From Gammaproteobacteria bacterium (GTDB taxonomy: Bacteria; Pseudomonadota; Gammaproteobacteria; Steroidobacterales; Steroidobacteraceae): DNA of 64,000 nt. Below, piece after piece: positions 31,949 to 40,708 of this stretch. The translations under genes were made by a program, and so were the position numbers. Each line of letters opens with the position of its first letter. Within the stretch, counting starts at the first letter, position 1. The notes below the pieces were generated by a model, which did not search any database, had not been told where the DNA came from, and saw only the letters and a program-made list of their open reading frames with translations. The stretch spans positions 1-64,000 of the forward strand of contig JAGWWY010000001.1 of assembly GCA_018970145.1 (NCBI GenBank), read 5' to 3'.

Positions 31949-32551
31949 TCAATATTTGTAAATCTCGACCTTGGTCGCATCGAGCTGATAGGCCGCAGCG
32001 CCCAAGCGGGTGGTCTTGTTGGTGGTTCTCATACGTCCGGTGATCCAATACGCCTCGTAGATCGAATCCAGAGCGACGCCTTTCGTCATCTTCACGTACA
32101 CGATTTGATTGGGTGGTGGTGGCGGTACATGGATGCACGCCCCAAAGTAAGGAACGAGGAAGAACTCCGAGACGAGACCGTCTTTACCGACATCCAGCGG
32201 AACGATGAACCCCGGAATCTTCAGAGACTGCCCGTTCAGGTCTTTGTTGACATTGAAGTCCATCACTTGCTGCGCGGCCATGCCGCCCTCACCAAGGTAG
32301 TCGTGTGCCGCAGGTGGTGGGCCGGCGAGAAACTTCGCCCGGGCGTCGGGTGGAATCAGTTCGTCCCAGTCGATTTCGCGCACGGCGTTGGGTGCACGCT
32401 TGGCTGTTTTGTTCTTATCGTTGGCCGAGGGCGCTGGCGTGCCGACGGGCGGAGGCGTGATGGCATGGCTGGTGTTGGTGACGACGCTAACGGCAATCAA
32501 CGCCGCAGCGCAGAGCCCGCTCAGCAGGGTTGGGGTGAACGATCGACGCAT
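31949..32551 (-). CDS. DUF3299 periplasmic protein of the zinc block
   Basis: DUF3299 proteins are small exported proteins of unknown mechanism found next to MacB-like ABC genes that respond to zinc shortage. The start at ATG 32551 (GGAGACTGGT upstream) gives 200 residues: signal peptide LLSGLCAAALIAVSVVTNTSHA, a Pro/Thr/Lys linker, then the conserved core IPGFIVPLD and FFLVPYFGACIHVPPPPPNQ. An upstream ATG at 32569 is less likely. It follows the permease after 27 bp. Confidence 0.88.
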   Translation of the reverse strand: MRRSFTPTLLSGLCAAALIAVSVVTNTSHAITPPPVGTPAPSANDKNKTAKRAPNAVREIDWDELIPPDARAKFLAGPPPAAHDYLGEGGMAAQQVMDFNVNKDLNGQSLKIPGFIVPLDVGKDGLVSEFFLVPYFGACIHVPPPPPNQIVYVKMTKGVALDSIYEAYWITGRMRTTNKTTRLGAAAYQLDATKVEIYKY

Positions 32552-32578
32552 ACCAGTCTCCATTTCCATTCGACGACC

Positions 32579-33841
32579 TCAAACACGGATGGTCAGGCCG
32601 TCACTCAAAGTGTGACGGTACGCGCGCCACGCCGGGTACGCTCCCATCAAGAGCGCGGCGACGATGATGCCGCCTAAGATCAAGACATCGTAGCCCGTCA
32701 GACCGCTCGGTTGCAGAAAGATTCCGAAGCGCCGCTCCAACACGGGCTGCGCCGCAAACAAGAGGGCGTAGGTGAGCGCAACGCCGGCTACCACACCAGC
32801 GCTTGCCAGAATGCCTGCCTCGGTGATCAGCAGTGTGAAGATGTGCTTGGGTCGCGCGCCCAAGGATCGCAGGATCGCCATTTCACGCCGACGCTCGTTG
32901 AGACTCGTGAGGATGGCGGTCAGCATTCCGAGTAACCCGGCGAGCACCACAAAGGCGGCCACGATCATGAGCGCCGTATCGGCGATCCCGACGAGGTTCC
33001 AAAGCTGGCTCAGCGCGACACCGGGAATGATCGCCATCAAGGCTTCCTGCCGGTAATCGTTGATGGCGCGCTGCATCGTGAAGGTCATGACCTTGCTCTC
33101 CATACCGACCATGAAGGCTGTGATGGACTCTGGTGTCAGATCTTGCTCACGCGCGGCGTCGGCTGACACCTGCCCACCGGGTAGCGCGCGTGCTCCGCTC
33201 TGCCAGTCGAGGTGGATCGCGGTAATCGCCTCAAGACTGACATGCACCGTTCGATCGATCGGCGTGCCGGTTTTGGCGAGGATGCCTACGATCCGAAACG
33301 GTTTATCGTCGTGCCGCGCGAAACTCACGCTACCGACCCCATGCGCGATCACGATGGGATCACCGAGTCGGTAGCCGAGTTGGCTTGCGACCTCGGCGCC
33401 GACGACAGCATCGTACAGATCGTCGAACGGCTTGCCGCTGATGAAAGTCATGCGCCGCCCACCGGCGTAGCGATAGTGCTCGAAGTAATCGCCGTTGGTG
33501 CCCATCACGCGAAAGCCACGATGTGAATCACCGAGTGAGATCGGAATGGTCCAAGCCACATCGGGATGACGGGCGATTTTTTGATAACTATCCCAGCTCA
33601 CGTTGGCGGTCGCATCGCCCACGCGAAACACGGAGTACAGCAACAGGTTCAGTTGACCCGAGCGGGCTCCTACGATCAGATCGACACCGGAGACGGTGTT
33701 GGCGAATCCTTCGCGGGCTGCGGTGCGCATCTTCTCGACCCCGAGCAACAAGGCCACGCTGATGGCGATGGCGCTGATCGTCAGCAGTGCTGTGCTGCGA
33801 CGGTTAAGGAGTGAGCGCCAAGCAAGACCGAGGATGTTCAC
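32579..33841 (-). CDS. FtsX/MacB-type ABC transporter permease of the zinc block
   Basis: The 420-residue product has the LolE/MacB topology: one N-terminal helix (residues about 15-35), a large periplasmic domain, and three C-terminal helices with the FtsX-like segment LNERRREMAILRSLGA before the second. Such permeases usually drive mechanotransmission rather than bulk import, so it probably works with a periplasmic partner. Start is GTG 33841, overlapping the ATPase stop (GTGA). P. aeruginosa PA4065, as I recall, is the equivalent in a Zur-controlled operon. Confidence 0.88.
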   Translation of the reverse strand: MNILGLAWRSLLNRRSTALLTISAIAISVALLLGVEKMRTAAREGFANTVSGVDLIVGARSGQLNLLLYSVFRVGDATANVSWDSYQKIARHPDVAWTIPISLGDSHRGFRVMGTNGDYFEHYRYAGGRRMTFISGKPFDDLYDAVVGAEVASQLGYRLGDPIVIAHGVGSVSFARHDDKPFRIVGILAKTGTPIDRTVHVSLEAITAIHLDWQSGARALPGGQVSADAAREQDLTPESITAFMVGMESKVMTFTMQRAINDYRQEALMAIIPGVALSQLWNLVGIADTALMIVAAFVVLAGLLGMLTAILTSLNERRREMAILRSLGARPKHIFTLLITEAGILASAGVVAGVALTYALLFAAQPVLERRFGIFLQPSGLTGYDVLILGGIIVAALLMGAYPAWRAYRHTLSDGLTIRV

Positions 33842-34542
33842 GAGCGCACCTCATTGATATCGAGCAGCGACAGCGTGCGGTCGAACAAGTACCCGAGCGA
33901 GGTGTCATGACTCACGAAGAGCAACGTGCTGCCTTGCGCACGGCATTCACTCATGAGCAGGGAGAGGAAATTTTCGCGCGAATCATGATCAAGTGCCGAG
34001 GTTGGTTCGTCCGCCACGATGATGCCGGGTGAGCCGAGCAGTGCGCGCGCTGCGGCAACTCGTTGCTGCTGACCAATCGACAATTCCGTCACCGGACGCT
34101 GCAGCAGATCGTCCGAACCCAGGCCAATGGCGGCCAACAAACGTCGTGCCTCGTTCACCGGATCGCCGCCTGCGATACGGGCGGCGCGGGCGGCAGAGAA
34201 TTGCAGTGGCAACAGCACGTTCTCGAGCACGCCGAGATAGGGCAGCAGATTGAACATCTGGAAGATGAAGCCGATGTTGTCGCCGCGAAACCGATCGCGC
34301 GCCGCTCCCGAGAGCGGAGCGAGGTCGGTACCGAGCACACGTACACTGCCGCTCTGTGGCGACAGAACGCCTCCCAGCAGACCGAGCAAAGTGCTTTTGC
34401 CGCTGCCGCTCGGGCCTTTCAGAAAGACACGCTCGCCGCGGGCGATGTCGAGCCGCGGTAGATCGATGGTCAACGGTTTACCGGGCCACGCATAGCGCAG
34501 CGCGCGGGCCTCGATGGCCAGCTTGGCGAGATCGGGTCGCAT
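33838..34542 (-). CDS. ABC transporter ATP-binding protein of the zinc block
   Basis: A 234-residue LolD/MacB-type ATPase. Motifs: Walker A GPSGSGKST, Q-loop FQMFNLLPYL, signature LSIGQQQRVA (an S-I-G variant of the usual SGG), Walker B GIIVADEPTSALD and switch His in FVSHD. ATG 34542 is taken as the start; a GTG directly before it is possible. The start codon lies inside an inverted repeat (34538-34566). It is joined to the permease by a GTGA overlap. Confidence 0.9.
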   Translation of the reverse strand: MRPDLAKLAIEARALRYAWPGKPLTIDLPRLDIARGERVFLKGPSGSGKSTLLGLLGGVLSPQSGSVRVLGTDLAPLSGAARDRFRGDNIGFIFQMFNLLPYLGVLENVLLPLQFSAARAARIAGGDPVNEARRLLAAIGLGSDDLLQRPVTELSIGQQQRVAAARALLGSPGIIVADEPTSALDHDSRENFLSLLMSECRAQGSTLLFVSHDTSLGYLFDRTLSLLDINEVRS

Positions 34543-34566
34543 CACACGCTACTGTAGCGTGATGCG
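34538..34566 (-). other. Hairpin at the DUF2796 / ATPase gene junction
   Basis: CGCATCA/TGATGCG (7 bp) and CGCTA/TAGCG (5 bp) stack into a 12-bp stem with a 2-nt bulge and a 3-nt loop. It covers the DUF2796 stop and the ATPase start codon on the minus-strand message, so it could lower translation of the ABC genes or define an mRNA processing point. Confidence 0.5.
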
Positions 34567-35139
34567 ACGGGCTCCGCCTTGCAGGGTGATCTGGCGCTGA
34601 GCCGCTGTGGTGATCACGTTCACCTCGACTTTCTCGACTTCCTTCAGTTTGTCGAGCGCGCTGAACTCGGTCCACGCCAATGCCGCGGGGTTGCTGCAGC
34701 GAAAATCGAATCGGGCTCGATAGTCGCCGTGTCCGGGCCCGAGCTTCGGTGCTTGGTAGTCGACCTTTTCCAAGCGGCAACCGGCCTTGCGAGGAACAGC
34801 GAGTACGTTCTTGCCGCTCTGTAGCCACGTATCGGCTGCCGCACGCGCCGATTTTTGCTCGGGTGTTTTCGGGGCGCTCTCGAAGCCGAGCACGTGGAGG
34901 GCCGGTGTTTCGATTTGAGCCGACAGCAAGCCGCCCTCGAGTGCCAAGTTCAGCGTAACGATCCCGTGCACGTGTTTGCCTTGGGACTGCATGCCATCGT
35001 GATCGTGGTCATGATCGTGGTCATGCTGACGCTGCTCGTCATGACTGTGTTTCTGCTGGCTGGCGGCCAAGGTCGAGAACAGCATCAGCGACGCCATTAG
35101 GACGGATGACAAGACGGCAACAGTTCGACGAACGGACAT
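34549..35139 (-). CDS. His-rich periplasmic DUF2796 protein (zinc-regulated, ZrgA-like)
   Basis: DUF2796 proteins are exported and widely found in Zur regulons. From ATG 35139 (GGAGAATCGT upstream) the product has 196 residues with a signal peptide (residues 1-27), then a metal-binding-like stretch at 31-58 with nine His alternating with Asp (HDHDHDHDHD), followed by the KHVHGIVTLNLALEGGLL core. It lies 14 bp after the TonB receptor gene. A role as periplasmic zinc catcher feeding the ABC partner is inference; P. aeruginosa PA4063 is, as I recall, the counterpart. Confidence 0.9.
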   Translation of the reverse strand: MSVRRTVAVLSSVLMASLMLFSTLAASQQKHSHDEQRQHDHDHDHDHDGMQSQGKHVHGIVTLNLALEGGLLSAQIETPALHVLGFESAPKTPEQKSARAAADTWLQSGKNVLAVPRKAGCRLEKVDYQAPKLGPGHGDYRARFDFRCSNPAALAWTEFSALDKLKEVEKVEVNVITTAAQRQITLQGGARRITLQ

Positions 35140-35153
35140 CACGATTCTCCTGA

Positions 35154-37280
35154 TCAAAATTCGATGCGGACCCCGGCGCTCAACGCGCGCCCCGCGAGCG
35201 GCGCCACGTCTTTCAATGGCGAAGCGTGTCGCCGAGCATCTTCGTCGAGCAGGTTCTGGCCGCGCAGGAACCACAGCATAGTCGCAGCGCCTGTTCGATG
35301 GCGATAGGCAAGATCCGCTGCGAGCAGGTTATAGCCATCGGTGGGCAGTTCGTTGTCGGCGAGGCGGGTTTGCGCGTCGTGCCAGAGCGATTCGAGGCCC
35401 ACCCGCCAGGGGCCGCGACTCCAGTTCAGCTCAGCCCCGACGCGCAGCGGCGGTATCTGCGGCAGCGCAACACCCTCGGCATCGCGTGCGCGGACGAGGT
35501 CGCCGAACACACGCAGACCGAGACCACCCCGCGCGACTTGTACGAGCTCGCGAATCGACCATTCCGCTTCCAAGCCTTGGAAGCGCGCACTGGTGGCGCG
35601 GTATTCCACTACGCGCAGGCCGACGCCGTTCGCGTGGTCGGATGTATCCTGAGCGTGAGCATCGCCCTCGGCCAGTGGCGCCGCGAAGATATAGTCCCGA
35701 TAGTCGCTGACGAAGATGCTGATTCGGCTTTGCCAGCGATCATCGGTGTCGGCGTAGCGCCAGGCGAGATCGGCTGTGCGAGCGGTTTCGATGCCAAGAT
35801 CCGCATCGCCGATTTCGTAGCGTTGCAGGGCGAGGTGCTCACCATCGGCGTACAACTCGGTGGTCGTCGGGTGACGCTGGGTGCGCGTCAGTTGCAGGCT
35901 CCAACGCGTGCTCGGCGAAACCGTCCAAACGCTGCCGAGTGAAGCGCTGACGGCATCATCGCGATAACGGGAGTTGCCAGCCTTACGCGCATCGAGCGAT
36001 TGACGCTCCCAGCGTGCTCCAGCTTCAAACAGCCATGCCTCGAAACGACGTTCCTCAAAGAAAAAAAGTCCGAGACTGCGTGTGCGTGAGGGTGGTAGAA
36101 AGGCCTCGTCTCCGCGGGCTGCAAAATCGAGGTCGCGATATTGCAAGCCGAGTACACCACGCCCAAGATCATCGCTGCGTCGATCCGCAGTCACGCGTGA
36201 CTCATAGCCGAGCTGTCCATAGCGAGTGGCTGGCGTACCATCTTCGATCTCCGCGTGCTCGTAGTCGTTGCGGGCCAAGCGCAGTGACCAGCGCTCGATC
36301 CAACCCGCGGTTGGACGCCACTCGCCGGAGAGATCGAAGCGCCGTTGCTCAAGGTCGATACGTACATCCTCATGGTCTGACTCCGTATCCGCAGTGTCGT
36401 CGACGGGCTCTTCGTGGGCGTGACCGCCCGCCGGTAATCCGTAGTCGTTGCGATAGCCGCTCAGTGAGAGCGCGAAGGCCAAGTGCTCGTTACTCCAGCT
36501 AACCCCGACGCTACCGCCCTCGCTCGTGGCATCGGTATTGTGCAATTCACCGCGCTCATCATGGATGCCCTCTCCCTCGGCAAGCAGTTTGGCGCGCAGT
36601 GCCGGTGACTCAACAAAATCGGCGATCGACAGATCGCCGCTGCGCTTCGAGAAACCATCGAAGCGCCATCGCCAACCACCCGAAAGATCGCCGCCGCTGC
36701 GCAGGGAAACGGCTCGCTCGTCGTTGGCGGTATCTCCTCGAAGCTCGACTCGCGTTTCGATCGGCTCAGCGCCGCTGCGCAATCGCAAGCGATCAGTCAC
36801 TACGTTGACGGCACCGGCGGCCGAGGCGCCGCCGTACATCAGTGCGGCCGGTCCGTGCAGTACCTCGATTCGGTCGGCGAAGGCAGGGTCGATGGAGACG
36901 GCATGATCGTCCGACAGTGCGGCGACATCGAGCGCCTCGGCGCCGTCCTGATACACCTGCACGCGCAGTCCGCCTTGCCCGCGAATGACGGGTCGACTCG
37001 CGATCGGCCCGAACGAGGTCGATGACAGGCCGGGCTGATTGGCGAGGGTGTCGCCGAGGTTGGTCGCGAGCGAGCGGCGCAAACGGTCCGCGCTCAAAAG
37101 CAGGACCGGTTGGGCAGTTTCGAGTGCGGTTGTCCGCAGCGGCGTCGACGTGATGATGACTTCTTGCAGCGTCTCTTCCGCCAGCGACGCTGCGGCCGCA
37201 ACCGCTGCCACGGACGAGAGCATGGCGCCGACGGTGAGTGTCGCGAGCTTGATCAGCCGGGGGGTGTGTCGACAGGTCAC
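35154..37280 (-). CDS. TonB-dependent outer-membrane receptor, ZnuD-like (zinc)
   Basis: The 708-residue product has a signal peptide (1-32), TonB box EVIITS near 40-45, a plug domain with QPGLSSTSFGPIASRPVIRG (81-100) and a beta-barrel ending in GVRIEF with C-terminal Phe. A His/Asp/Glu-rich loop at about 281-303 (GLPAGGHAHEEPVDD then SDHED) resembles the metal loop of Neisseria ZnuD. Start is GTG 37280 (GGGAG upstream). It is the first gene of the block, downstream of two Zur-like palindromes. A siderophore receptor is an alternative, but loop and context favour zinc. Confidence 0.88.
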   Translation of the reverse strand: MTCRHTPRLIKLATLTVGAMLSSVAAVAAAASLAEETLQEVIITSTPLRTTALETAQPVLLLSADRLRRSLATNLGDTLANQPGLSSTSFGPIASRPVIRGQGGLRVQVYQDGAEALDVAALSDDHAVSIDPAFADRIEVLHGPAALMYGGASAAGAVNVVTDRLRLRSGAEPIETRVELRGDTANDERAVSLRSGGDLSGGWRWRFDGFSKRSGDLSIADFVESPALRAKLLAEGEGIHDERGELHNTDATSEGGSVGVSWSNEHLAFALSLSGYRNDYGLPAGGHAHEEPVDDTADTESDHEDVRIDLEQRRFDLSGEWRPTAGWIERWSLRLARNDYEHAEIEDGTPATRYGQLGYESRVTADRRSDDLGRGVLGLQYRDLDFAARGDEAFLPPSRTRSLGLFFFEERRFEAWLFEAGARWERQSLDARKAGNSRYRDDAVSASLGSVWTVSPSTRWSLQLTRTQRHPTTTELYADGEHLALQRYEIGDADLGIETARTADLAWRYADTDDRWQSRISIFVSDYRDYIFAAPLAEGDAHAQDTSDHANGVGLRVVEYRATSARFQGLEAEWSIRELVQVARGGLGLRVFGDLVRARDAEGVALPQIPPLRVGAELNWSRGPWRVGLESLWHDAQTRLADNELPTDGYNLLAADLAYRHRTGAATMLWFLRGQNLLDEDARRHASPLKDVAPLAGRALSAGVRIEF

Positions 37281-37297
37281 GGCTCAACTCCCAAAAC

Positions 37298-37325
37298 GTT
37301 ACTGAGTAACATATTACTTTATAAC
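37298..37325 (-). promoter_or_regulatory. Tandem Zur-like operators
   Basis: GTTACTGAGTAAC (37298-37310) is a perfect palindrome around a central base; ATTACTTTATAAC (37313-37325) is a close match. Read on the minus strand these are GTTATAAAGTAAT and GTTACTCAGTAAC, both fitting the gammaproteobacterial Zur core GTTATA-N-TATAAC. The centres are 15 bp apart. They overlap the spacer and -10 of the promoter, so a bound repressor would block it. Confidence 0.65.
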
Positions 37326-37338
37326 GTTTGTAGTGCAA
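37311..37338 (-). promoter_or_regulatory. Promoter of the zinc block
   Basis: Minus-strand TTGCAC (37333-37338), 16 bp, TAATAT (37311-37316). Transcription would start about 20-25 nt before the GTG of the TonB receptor. The A+T-rich segment stands out from its G+C-rich surroundings. Confidence 0.65.
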
Positions 37339-37398
37339 GCGGCTGATGACCGGTCGAGCAGCCGCGGCGGCTTGGGCGGATAATCGTCCCCGATCGCC

Positions 37399-38406
37399 AT
37401 GAAACTCAGTCTTGATACCTTCCCGACCCACCTACGTCAGGCGCGTTTTGCGCCCGCCTACCTGCTGTCGGGCGATGAGGATTTGTTGGTTGCCGAGGCC
37501 GCCGATGCACTGCGGGCCGCCGCAAGGCAGGCCGGTTACACCGAGCGCGAGGTGCACTTCCCCGAGCGCGTCGCGGACTGGGGCGATATCGCCGCCGGTG
37601 CGGGTTCCATGTCGCTCTTTGGCGATCGGAAGATTCTCGAAGTGCGTTTCTCGGGTAAGGCGGGCAAGGAGGGTGGCGCCGTGCTGCAGCGGTTGATCGA
37701 CATGGCGGGCGAAGACACGCTGCTACTTCTCATCACGCCACGACTCGATACGGCAACTCAATCGACGGCGTGGGTCAAAGCGATCGACTCGCGCGGTGCG
37801 TGGTTGCCGATATGGGAGATCACGCCGCGACAACTCGAGCCATGGCTGTCGGCGCGCGCGCGCCAAGCGGGTTTGGATCTCACACCCGCTGCGCTGTCAC
37901 TACTCGCCGTGCGTGTCGAGGGTAATCTGCTCGCTGCGCAGCAGGAAATCGAGAAGCTGCGCTTGTTGCTGCCGGCAGGGCGCGTCGACGAGCAGGCGAT
38001 CTTGGAGGCAGTTGCTTCGAGTGCTCGCTACGACGTGTTTGCGCTTGGCGAGGCGGTGCTACAGGGTGATGCGCAGCGAGCGTTGCGAGTGCTTGCCGGT
38101 TTGCGCGGCGAGGGTGTCGAAGCGACATTGGTGCTCTGGTCCATCACGCGCGAGTTGCGAAATCTTTGGTCTTTGCGTCGTGGCGAAGATCCGACCCGCC
38201 GGCCCGGTCCACGCTTGCCGCCGAGTCAGTTAGCAGCACTCGAACGAGCGCGACCCCGCGCCACGAAGTTACCTTATGCGCGACTCAGTTCGCGCGCACT
38301 GAGGGTCGATCGCATGATCAAAGGGCGTTTGGCCGGCGATCCTTGGAACGAGCTTGCGCTGCTCTGTGCCGAGTTCTGCGGCTTGCGCCCGATGCGTGCC
38401 GGATGA
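37399..38406 (+). CDS. holA: DNA polymerase III delta subunit
   Basis: HolA opens the sliding clamp inside the clamp loader. The 335-residue product has the AAA-like opening FAPAYLLSGDEDLLVAEAADAL and the segments LLLITPRLD and AVRVEGNLLAAQQEIEKL. A possible -10 (GATAAT, 37379-37384) sits only 14 bp before ATG 37399, so this gene has a near-leaderless promoter of its own, consistent with its separation from leuS-lptE. Its stop overlaps nadD (ATGA). Confidence 0.93.
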   Translation: MKLSLDTFPTHLRQARFAPAYLLSGDEDLLVAEAADALRAAARQAGYTEREVHFPERVADWGDIAAGAGSMSLFGDRKILEVRFSGKAGKEGGAVLQRLIDMAGEDTLLLLITPRLDTATQSTAWVKAIDSRGAWLPIWEITPRQLEPWLSARARQAGLDLTPAALSLLAVRVEGNLLAAQQEIEKLRLLLPAGRVDEQAILEAVASSARYDVFALGEAVLQGDAQRALRVLAGLRGEGVEATLVLWSITRELRNLWSLRRGEDPTRRPGPRLPPSQLAALERARPRATKLPYARLSSRALRVDRMIKGRLAGDPWNELALLCAEFCGLRPMRAG

Positions 38407-39044
38407 AAGCGCCGATCGGAATTTTCGGGGGCACTTTCGATCCCATTCACTTTGGTCATCTGCGAACCGGCTTCGAGTTGTCGCAACGGCTGCAGTTGCA
38501 GGAACTCCGATGGATTCCGAGTGGCCGCCCAGGGCATCGCGATGCGCCATTGGCGAGCCCCGCAATGCGCCTTGCCATGGTGCGCGCGGCGATCGAGGGG
38601 CAGAGCGGTTTCGTGGTCGATGATCGCGAAGTCAAACGCGAGCGGACCACGTTTACGATCGACACCCTCGAAGAGCTGCGCGGAGAATTTCCCGAGCATC
38701 CACTGTGCTTGATCCTCGGCATGGATGCATTTTTGGGTTTGCCCAAGTGGCATCGCGCGTCGGAGTTACTGTCGCTGTGTCATGTCGTTGTCGCGCATCG
38801 ACCCGGCTGGAGTTTGCCTGCGGCTGGCTCCTTGGCGGAGCTGGTGGCGAGCGCGGGCGTCAGTTCAGTGACACCCTTGCATACGGCACTGAGCGGTCGG
38901 GTTTATGTGCACGCCGTGACGCAACTCGAGATTGCCTCGAGCGAACTGCGCGCGATTCTCGTCTCTGGTGGCGATCCCCGTTTTCTCGTGCCTGAGCCTG
39001 TGCGGCGGATCATCCTCGAGACAGGATGCTATGCTCATCGCTGA
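38403..39044 (+). CDS. nadD: Nicotinate-nucleotide adenylyltransferase
   Basis: NadD makes deamido-NAD from nicotinate mononucleotide and ATP. The true start is ATG 38403, overlapping the holA stop; it gives 213 residues starting MKAPIGIFGGTFDPIHFGHL, which includes the nucleotidyltransferase motif GGTFDPIHFGH. The C-terminal motif IASSELRAIL replaces the usual ISSTxIR but keeps the position. Longer frames upstream are not conserved. It belongs to the holA-nadD-rsfS-rlmH string. Confidence 0.95.
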   Translation: MKAPIGIFGGTFDPIHFGHLRTGFELSQRLQLQELRWIPSGRPGHRDAPLASPAMRLAMVRAAIEGQSGFVVDDREVKRERTTFTIDTLEELRGEFPEHPLCLILGMDAFLGLPKWHRASELLSLCHVVVAHRPGWSLPAAGSLAELVASAGVSSVTPLHTALSGRVYVHAVTQLEIASSELRAILVSGGDPRFLVPEPVRRIILETGCYAHR

Positions 39045-39095
39045 TTTCACGATCAGTGTCACTTCATCGCCGCTTCGAGGAGCTTCGCCATTCGC

Positions 39096-39623
39096 ATGAA
39101 GACAACCCGCCCGAATTCTCGTCCGCCCGCCCGCGAAAAACGGGGCAAGGCGCCAACCCGGCCGCGCGTGACGGGTGTGTTGCCGGTTGTCGAAGCGGCG
39201 CTCGCCGATATGAAAGCAGTCGATGTGCGAGTGCTCGATGTGCGTGGGTCGAGCGATGTGACCGATTTCATGGTGATTGCGAGCGGCACCTCGGATAGAC
39301 ACTTGCGAGCCGTTGCCGATCGAGTCGTGCAGATGGCCAAAGCTGCTGGACACCGACCACTCGGTGTCGAGGGTGAGGAGCAGGGCGAGTGGGTGTTGGT
39401 GGATCTGCCCGATGTGATGGTGCATGTCTTGTTGCCGCGCACGCGCGAGTTCTATCAGCTCGAGCAATTGTGGGAACCCGCGCCGGCCAAGGTCGCCGAC
39501 CGTACACCGACAACCAAGCCGAAGCGCGCAGCGCCACGCGCCGGTGCTCGTAAGGCGAAGCCGCGCGACCGGTCGCCGGCCAAGTCGTCGGCCAAGTCGT
39601 CGCCTAAGACGTCCAGTCGTTAA
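39096..39623 (+). CDS. rsfS: Ribosomal silencing factor RsfS with long basic tail
   Basis: RsfS binds L14 and blocks subunit joining when nutrients are scarce. The core at about residues 30-130 includes VLDVRGSSDVTDFMVIASGT and GVEGEEQGEWVLVDLPDVMVHV (39-58 and 92-113). There are about 25 extra residues at the N-terminus and about 45 at the C-terminus rich in Lys, Ala, Pro and Ser (AKSSAKSSPKTSSR), making 175 residues against 105 in E. coli. The tail DNA repeats AAGTCGTCGGCC. A later start is possible and would remove the N-terminal extension. Confidence 0.92.
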   Translation: MKTTRPNSRPPAREKRGKAPTRPRVTGVLPVVEAALADMKAVDVRVLDVRGSSDVTDFMVIASGTSDRHLRAVADRVVQMAKAAGHRPLGVEGEEQGEWVLVDLPDVMVHVLLPRTREFYQLEQLWEPAPAKVADRTPTTKPKRAAPRAGARKAKPRDRSPAKSSAKSSPKTSSR

Positions 39624-39650
39624 GTCGAGCCGCCGCGTCGGAGCACGGGC

Positions 39651-40121
39651 GTGCGGCTGCGTATCCTCGCTGTCGGTCATCGACAACCCACCTGGGTCGA
39701 TGCGGCGGTGGATGAATATTTGAAGCGGATTCGCTCGCCGTGGCGCGTCGAGCTCGTCGCGATCGAGGCGCCCGCTCGCAGTGCAACGGGCAAGGCTGAA
39801 GCCGCTACCTTGCGCGAGGGAGAGAAAGTCCTAGCGGCCTTGCGCGATCGTGAGCGTGTGATTTTGCTTGATGAAGCCGGTAAAACCTTCACCTCGCGCG
39901 AGTGGTCGCAACGTCTGCAGCAGCTGGCGGGTGAATCGCCGGATCTGGCTTTGGTGATCGGCGGGCCCGATGGCCACGCGTCTGCCGTGCGCGCGCGGGC
40001 GGCGGAAAGTTGGTCGCTCTCACGCTTGACCTTGCCACATGGCCTTGCGCGAGTGCTGTTGGCCGAGCAATTGTACCGCGCGCAGTCGTTGTCGCTCGGT
40101 CATCCTTACCACCGAGATTGA
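39651..40121 (+). CDS. rlmH: 23S rRNA pseudouridine-1915 N3-methyltransferase
   Basis: RlmH is a SPOUT-fold methyltransferase acting on the 70S ribosome. The 156-residue product (E. coli 155) has LVIGGPDGHA near residue 103 and the terminal motif SLGHPYHRD, close to the family's GHPYHRE ending. Start is GTG 39651. In E. coli mrdA follows; here maf follows after 8 bp. Confidence 0.95.
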   Translation: MRLRILAVGHRQPTWVDAAVDEYLKRIRSPWRVELVAIEAPARSATGKAEAATLREGEKVLAALRDRERVILLDEAGKTFTSREWSQRLQQLAGESPDLALVIGGPDGHASAVRARAAESWSLSRLTLPHGLARVLLAEQLYRAQSLSLGHPYHRD

Positions 40122-40129
40122 GCGCGCAA

Positions 40130-40708
40130 ATGCTGATACTCGCCTCTGCTTCGCCTCGTCGTCGCGAATTACTGCAGCAGATCGGTGTGCCGCATGTGGT
40201 GCAGGCTGCGGATATCGACGAGACAGCGCGGCCTCACGAGGCGCCGGGTGATTACGTGCAGCGCTTGGCCTGCTCAAAGGCAGCTCATATCTTTGGTGCA
40301 CGCCGTGATTCGATACCCGTGCTCGGAGCGGATACGACGGTGGCGATCGATGGCCTCGCGCTCGGTAAGCCGGCCGACGAGCGCGAGCACCGCACGATGT
40401 TCGAGCGGCTCTCTGCGCGCGAGCACACGGTGTACTCGGCCGTCGCGCTCGCGACGAGCGCGGGTGTGGCGGTGCGTTTATCGGTGACGCGCGTCGTGTT
40501 TCGTGCGGTGACGGAAGGCGAGCGTTCGACCTATTGGGCTAGCGGTGAGCCTCGCGACAAAGCCGGTGGTTACGCAATCCAGGGCCTTGGCGCGATCTTC
40601 ATCGAGTCGATCGCCGGCAGTTATTCCGGCGTCATGGGTCTGCCGCTGGCGGAGACGGCGGCATTGTTGGTCGCCGCCGGTGTGCCGATATGGCAGGCTG
40701 GGGTATGA
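40130..40708 (+). CDS. Maf-family nucleotide pyrophosphatase
   Basis: Maf proteins hydrolyse non-canonical or methylated nucleoside triphosphates. The start ATG 40130 gives 192 residues opening MLILASASPRRRELLQQIG, with the catalytic Asp in VLGADTTVAIDG and the GYAIQGLGAIFIESI block. YhdE subfamily (dTTP/UTP) seems likely because it sits directly before rng, but YceF-type cannot be excluded without alignment. The stop overlaps rng (ATGA). Confidence 0.92.
   Translation: MLILASASPRRRELLQQIGVPHVVQAADIDETARPHEAPGDYVQRLACSKAAHIFGARRDSIPVLGADTTVAIDGLALGKPADEREHRTMFERLSAREHTVYSAVALATSAGVAVRLSVTRVVFRAVTEGERSTYWASGEPRDKAGGYAIQGLGAIFIESIAGSYSGVMGLPLAETAALLVAAGVPIWQAGV

Noticed and set aside
34985-35045. 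Direct repeats of GTGATCGTGGTCAT-like units
   Set aside because: They encode the alternating His-Asp stretch of the DUF2796 protein, so they are coding repeats and not iterons or operators.
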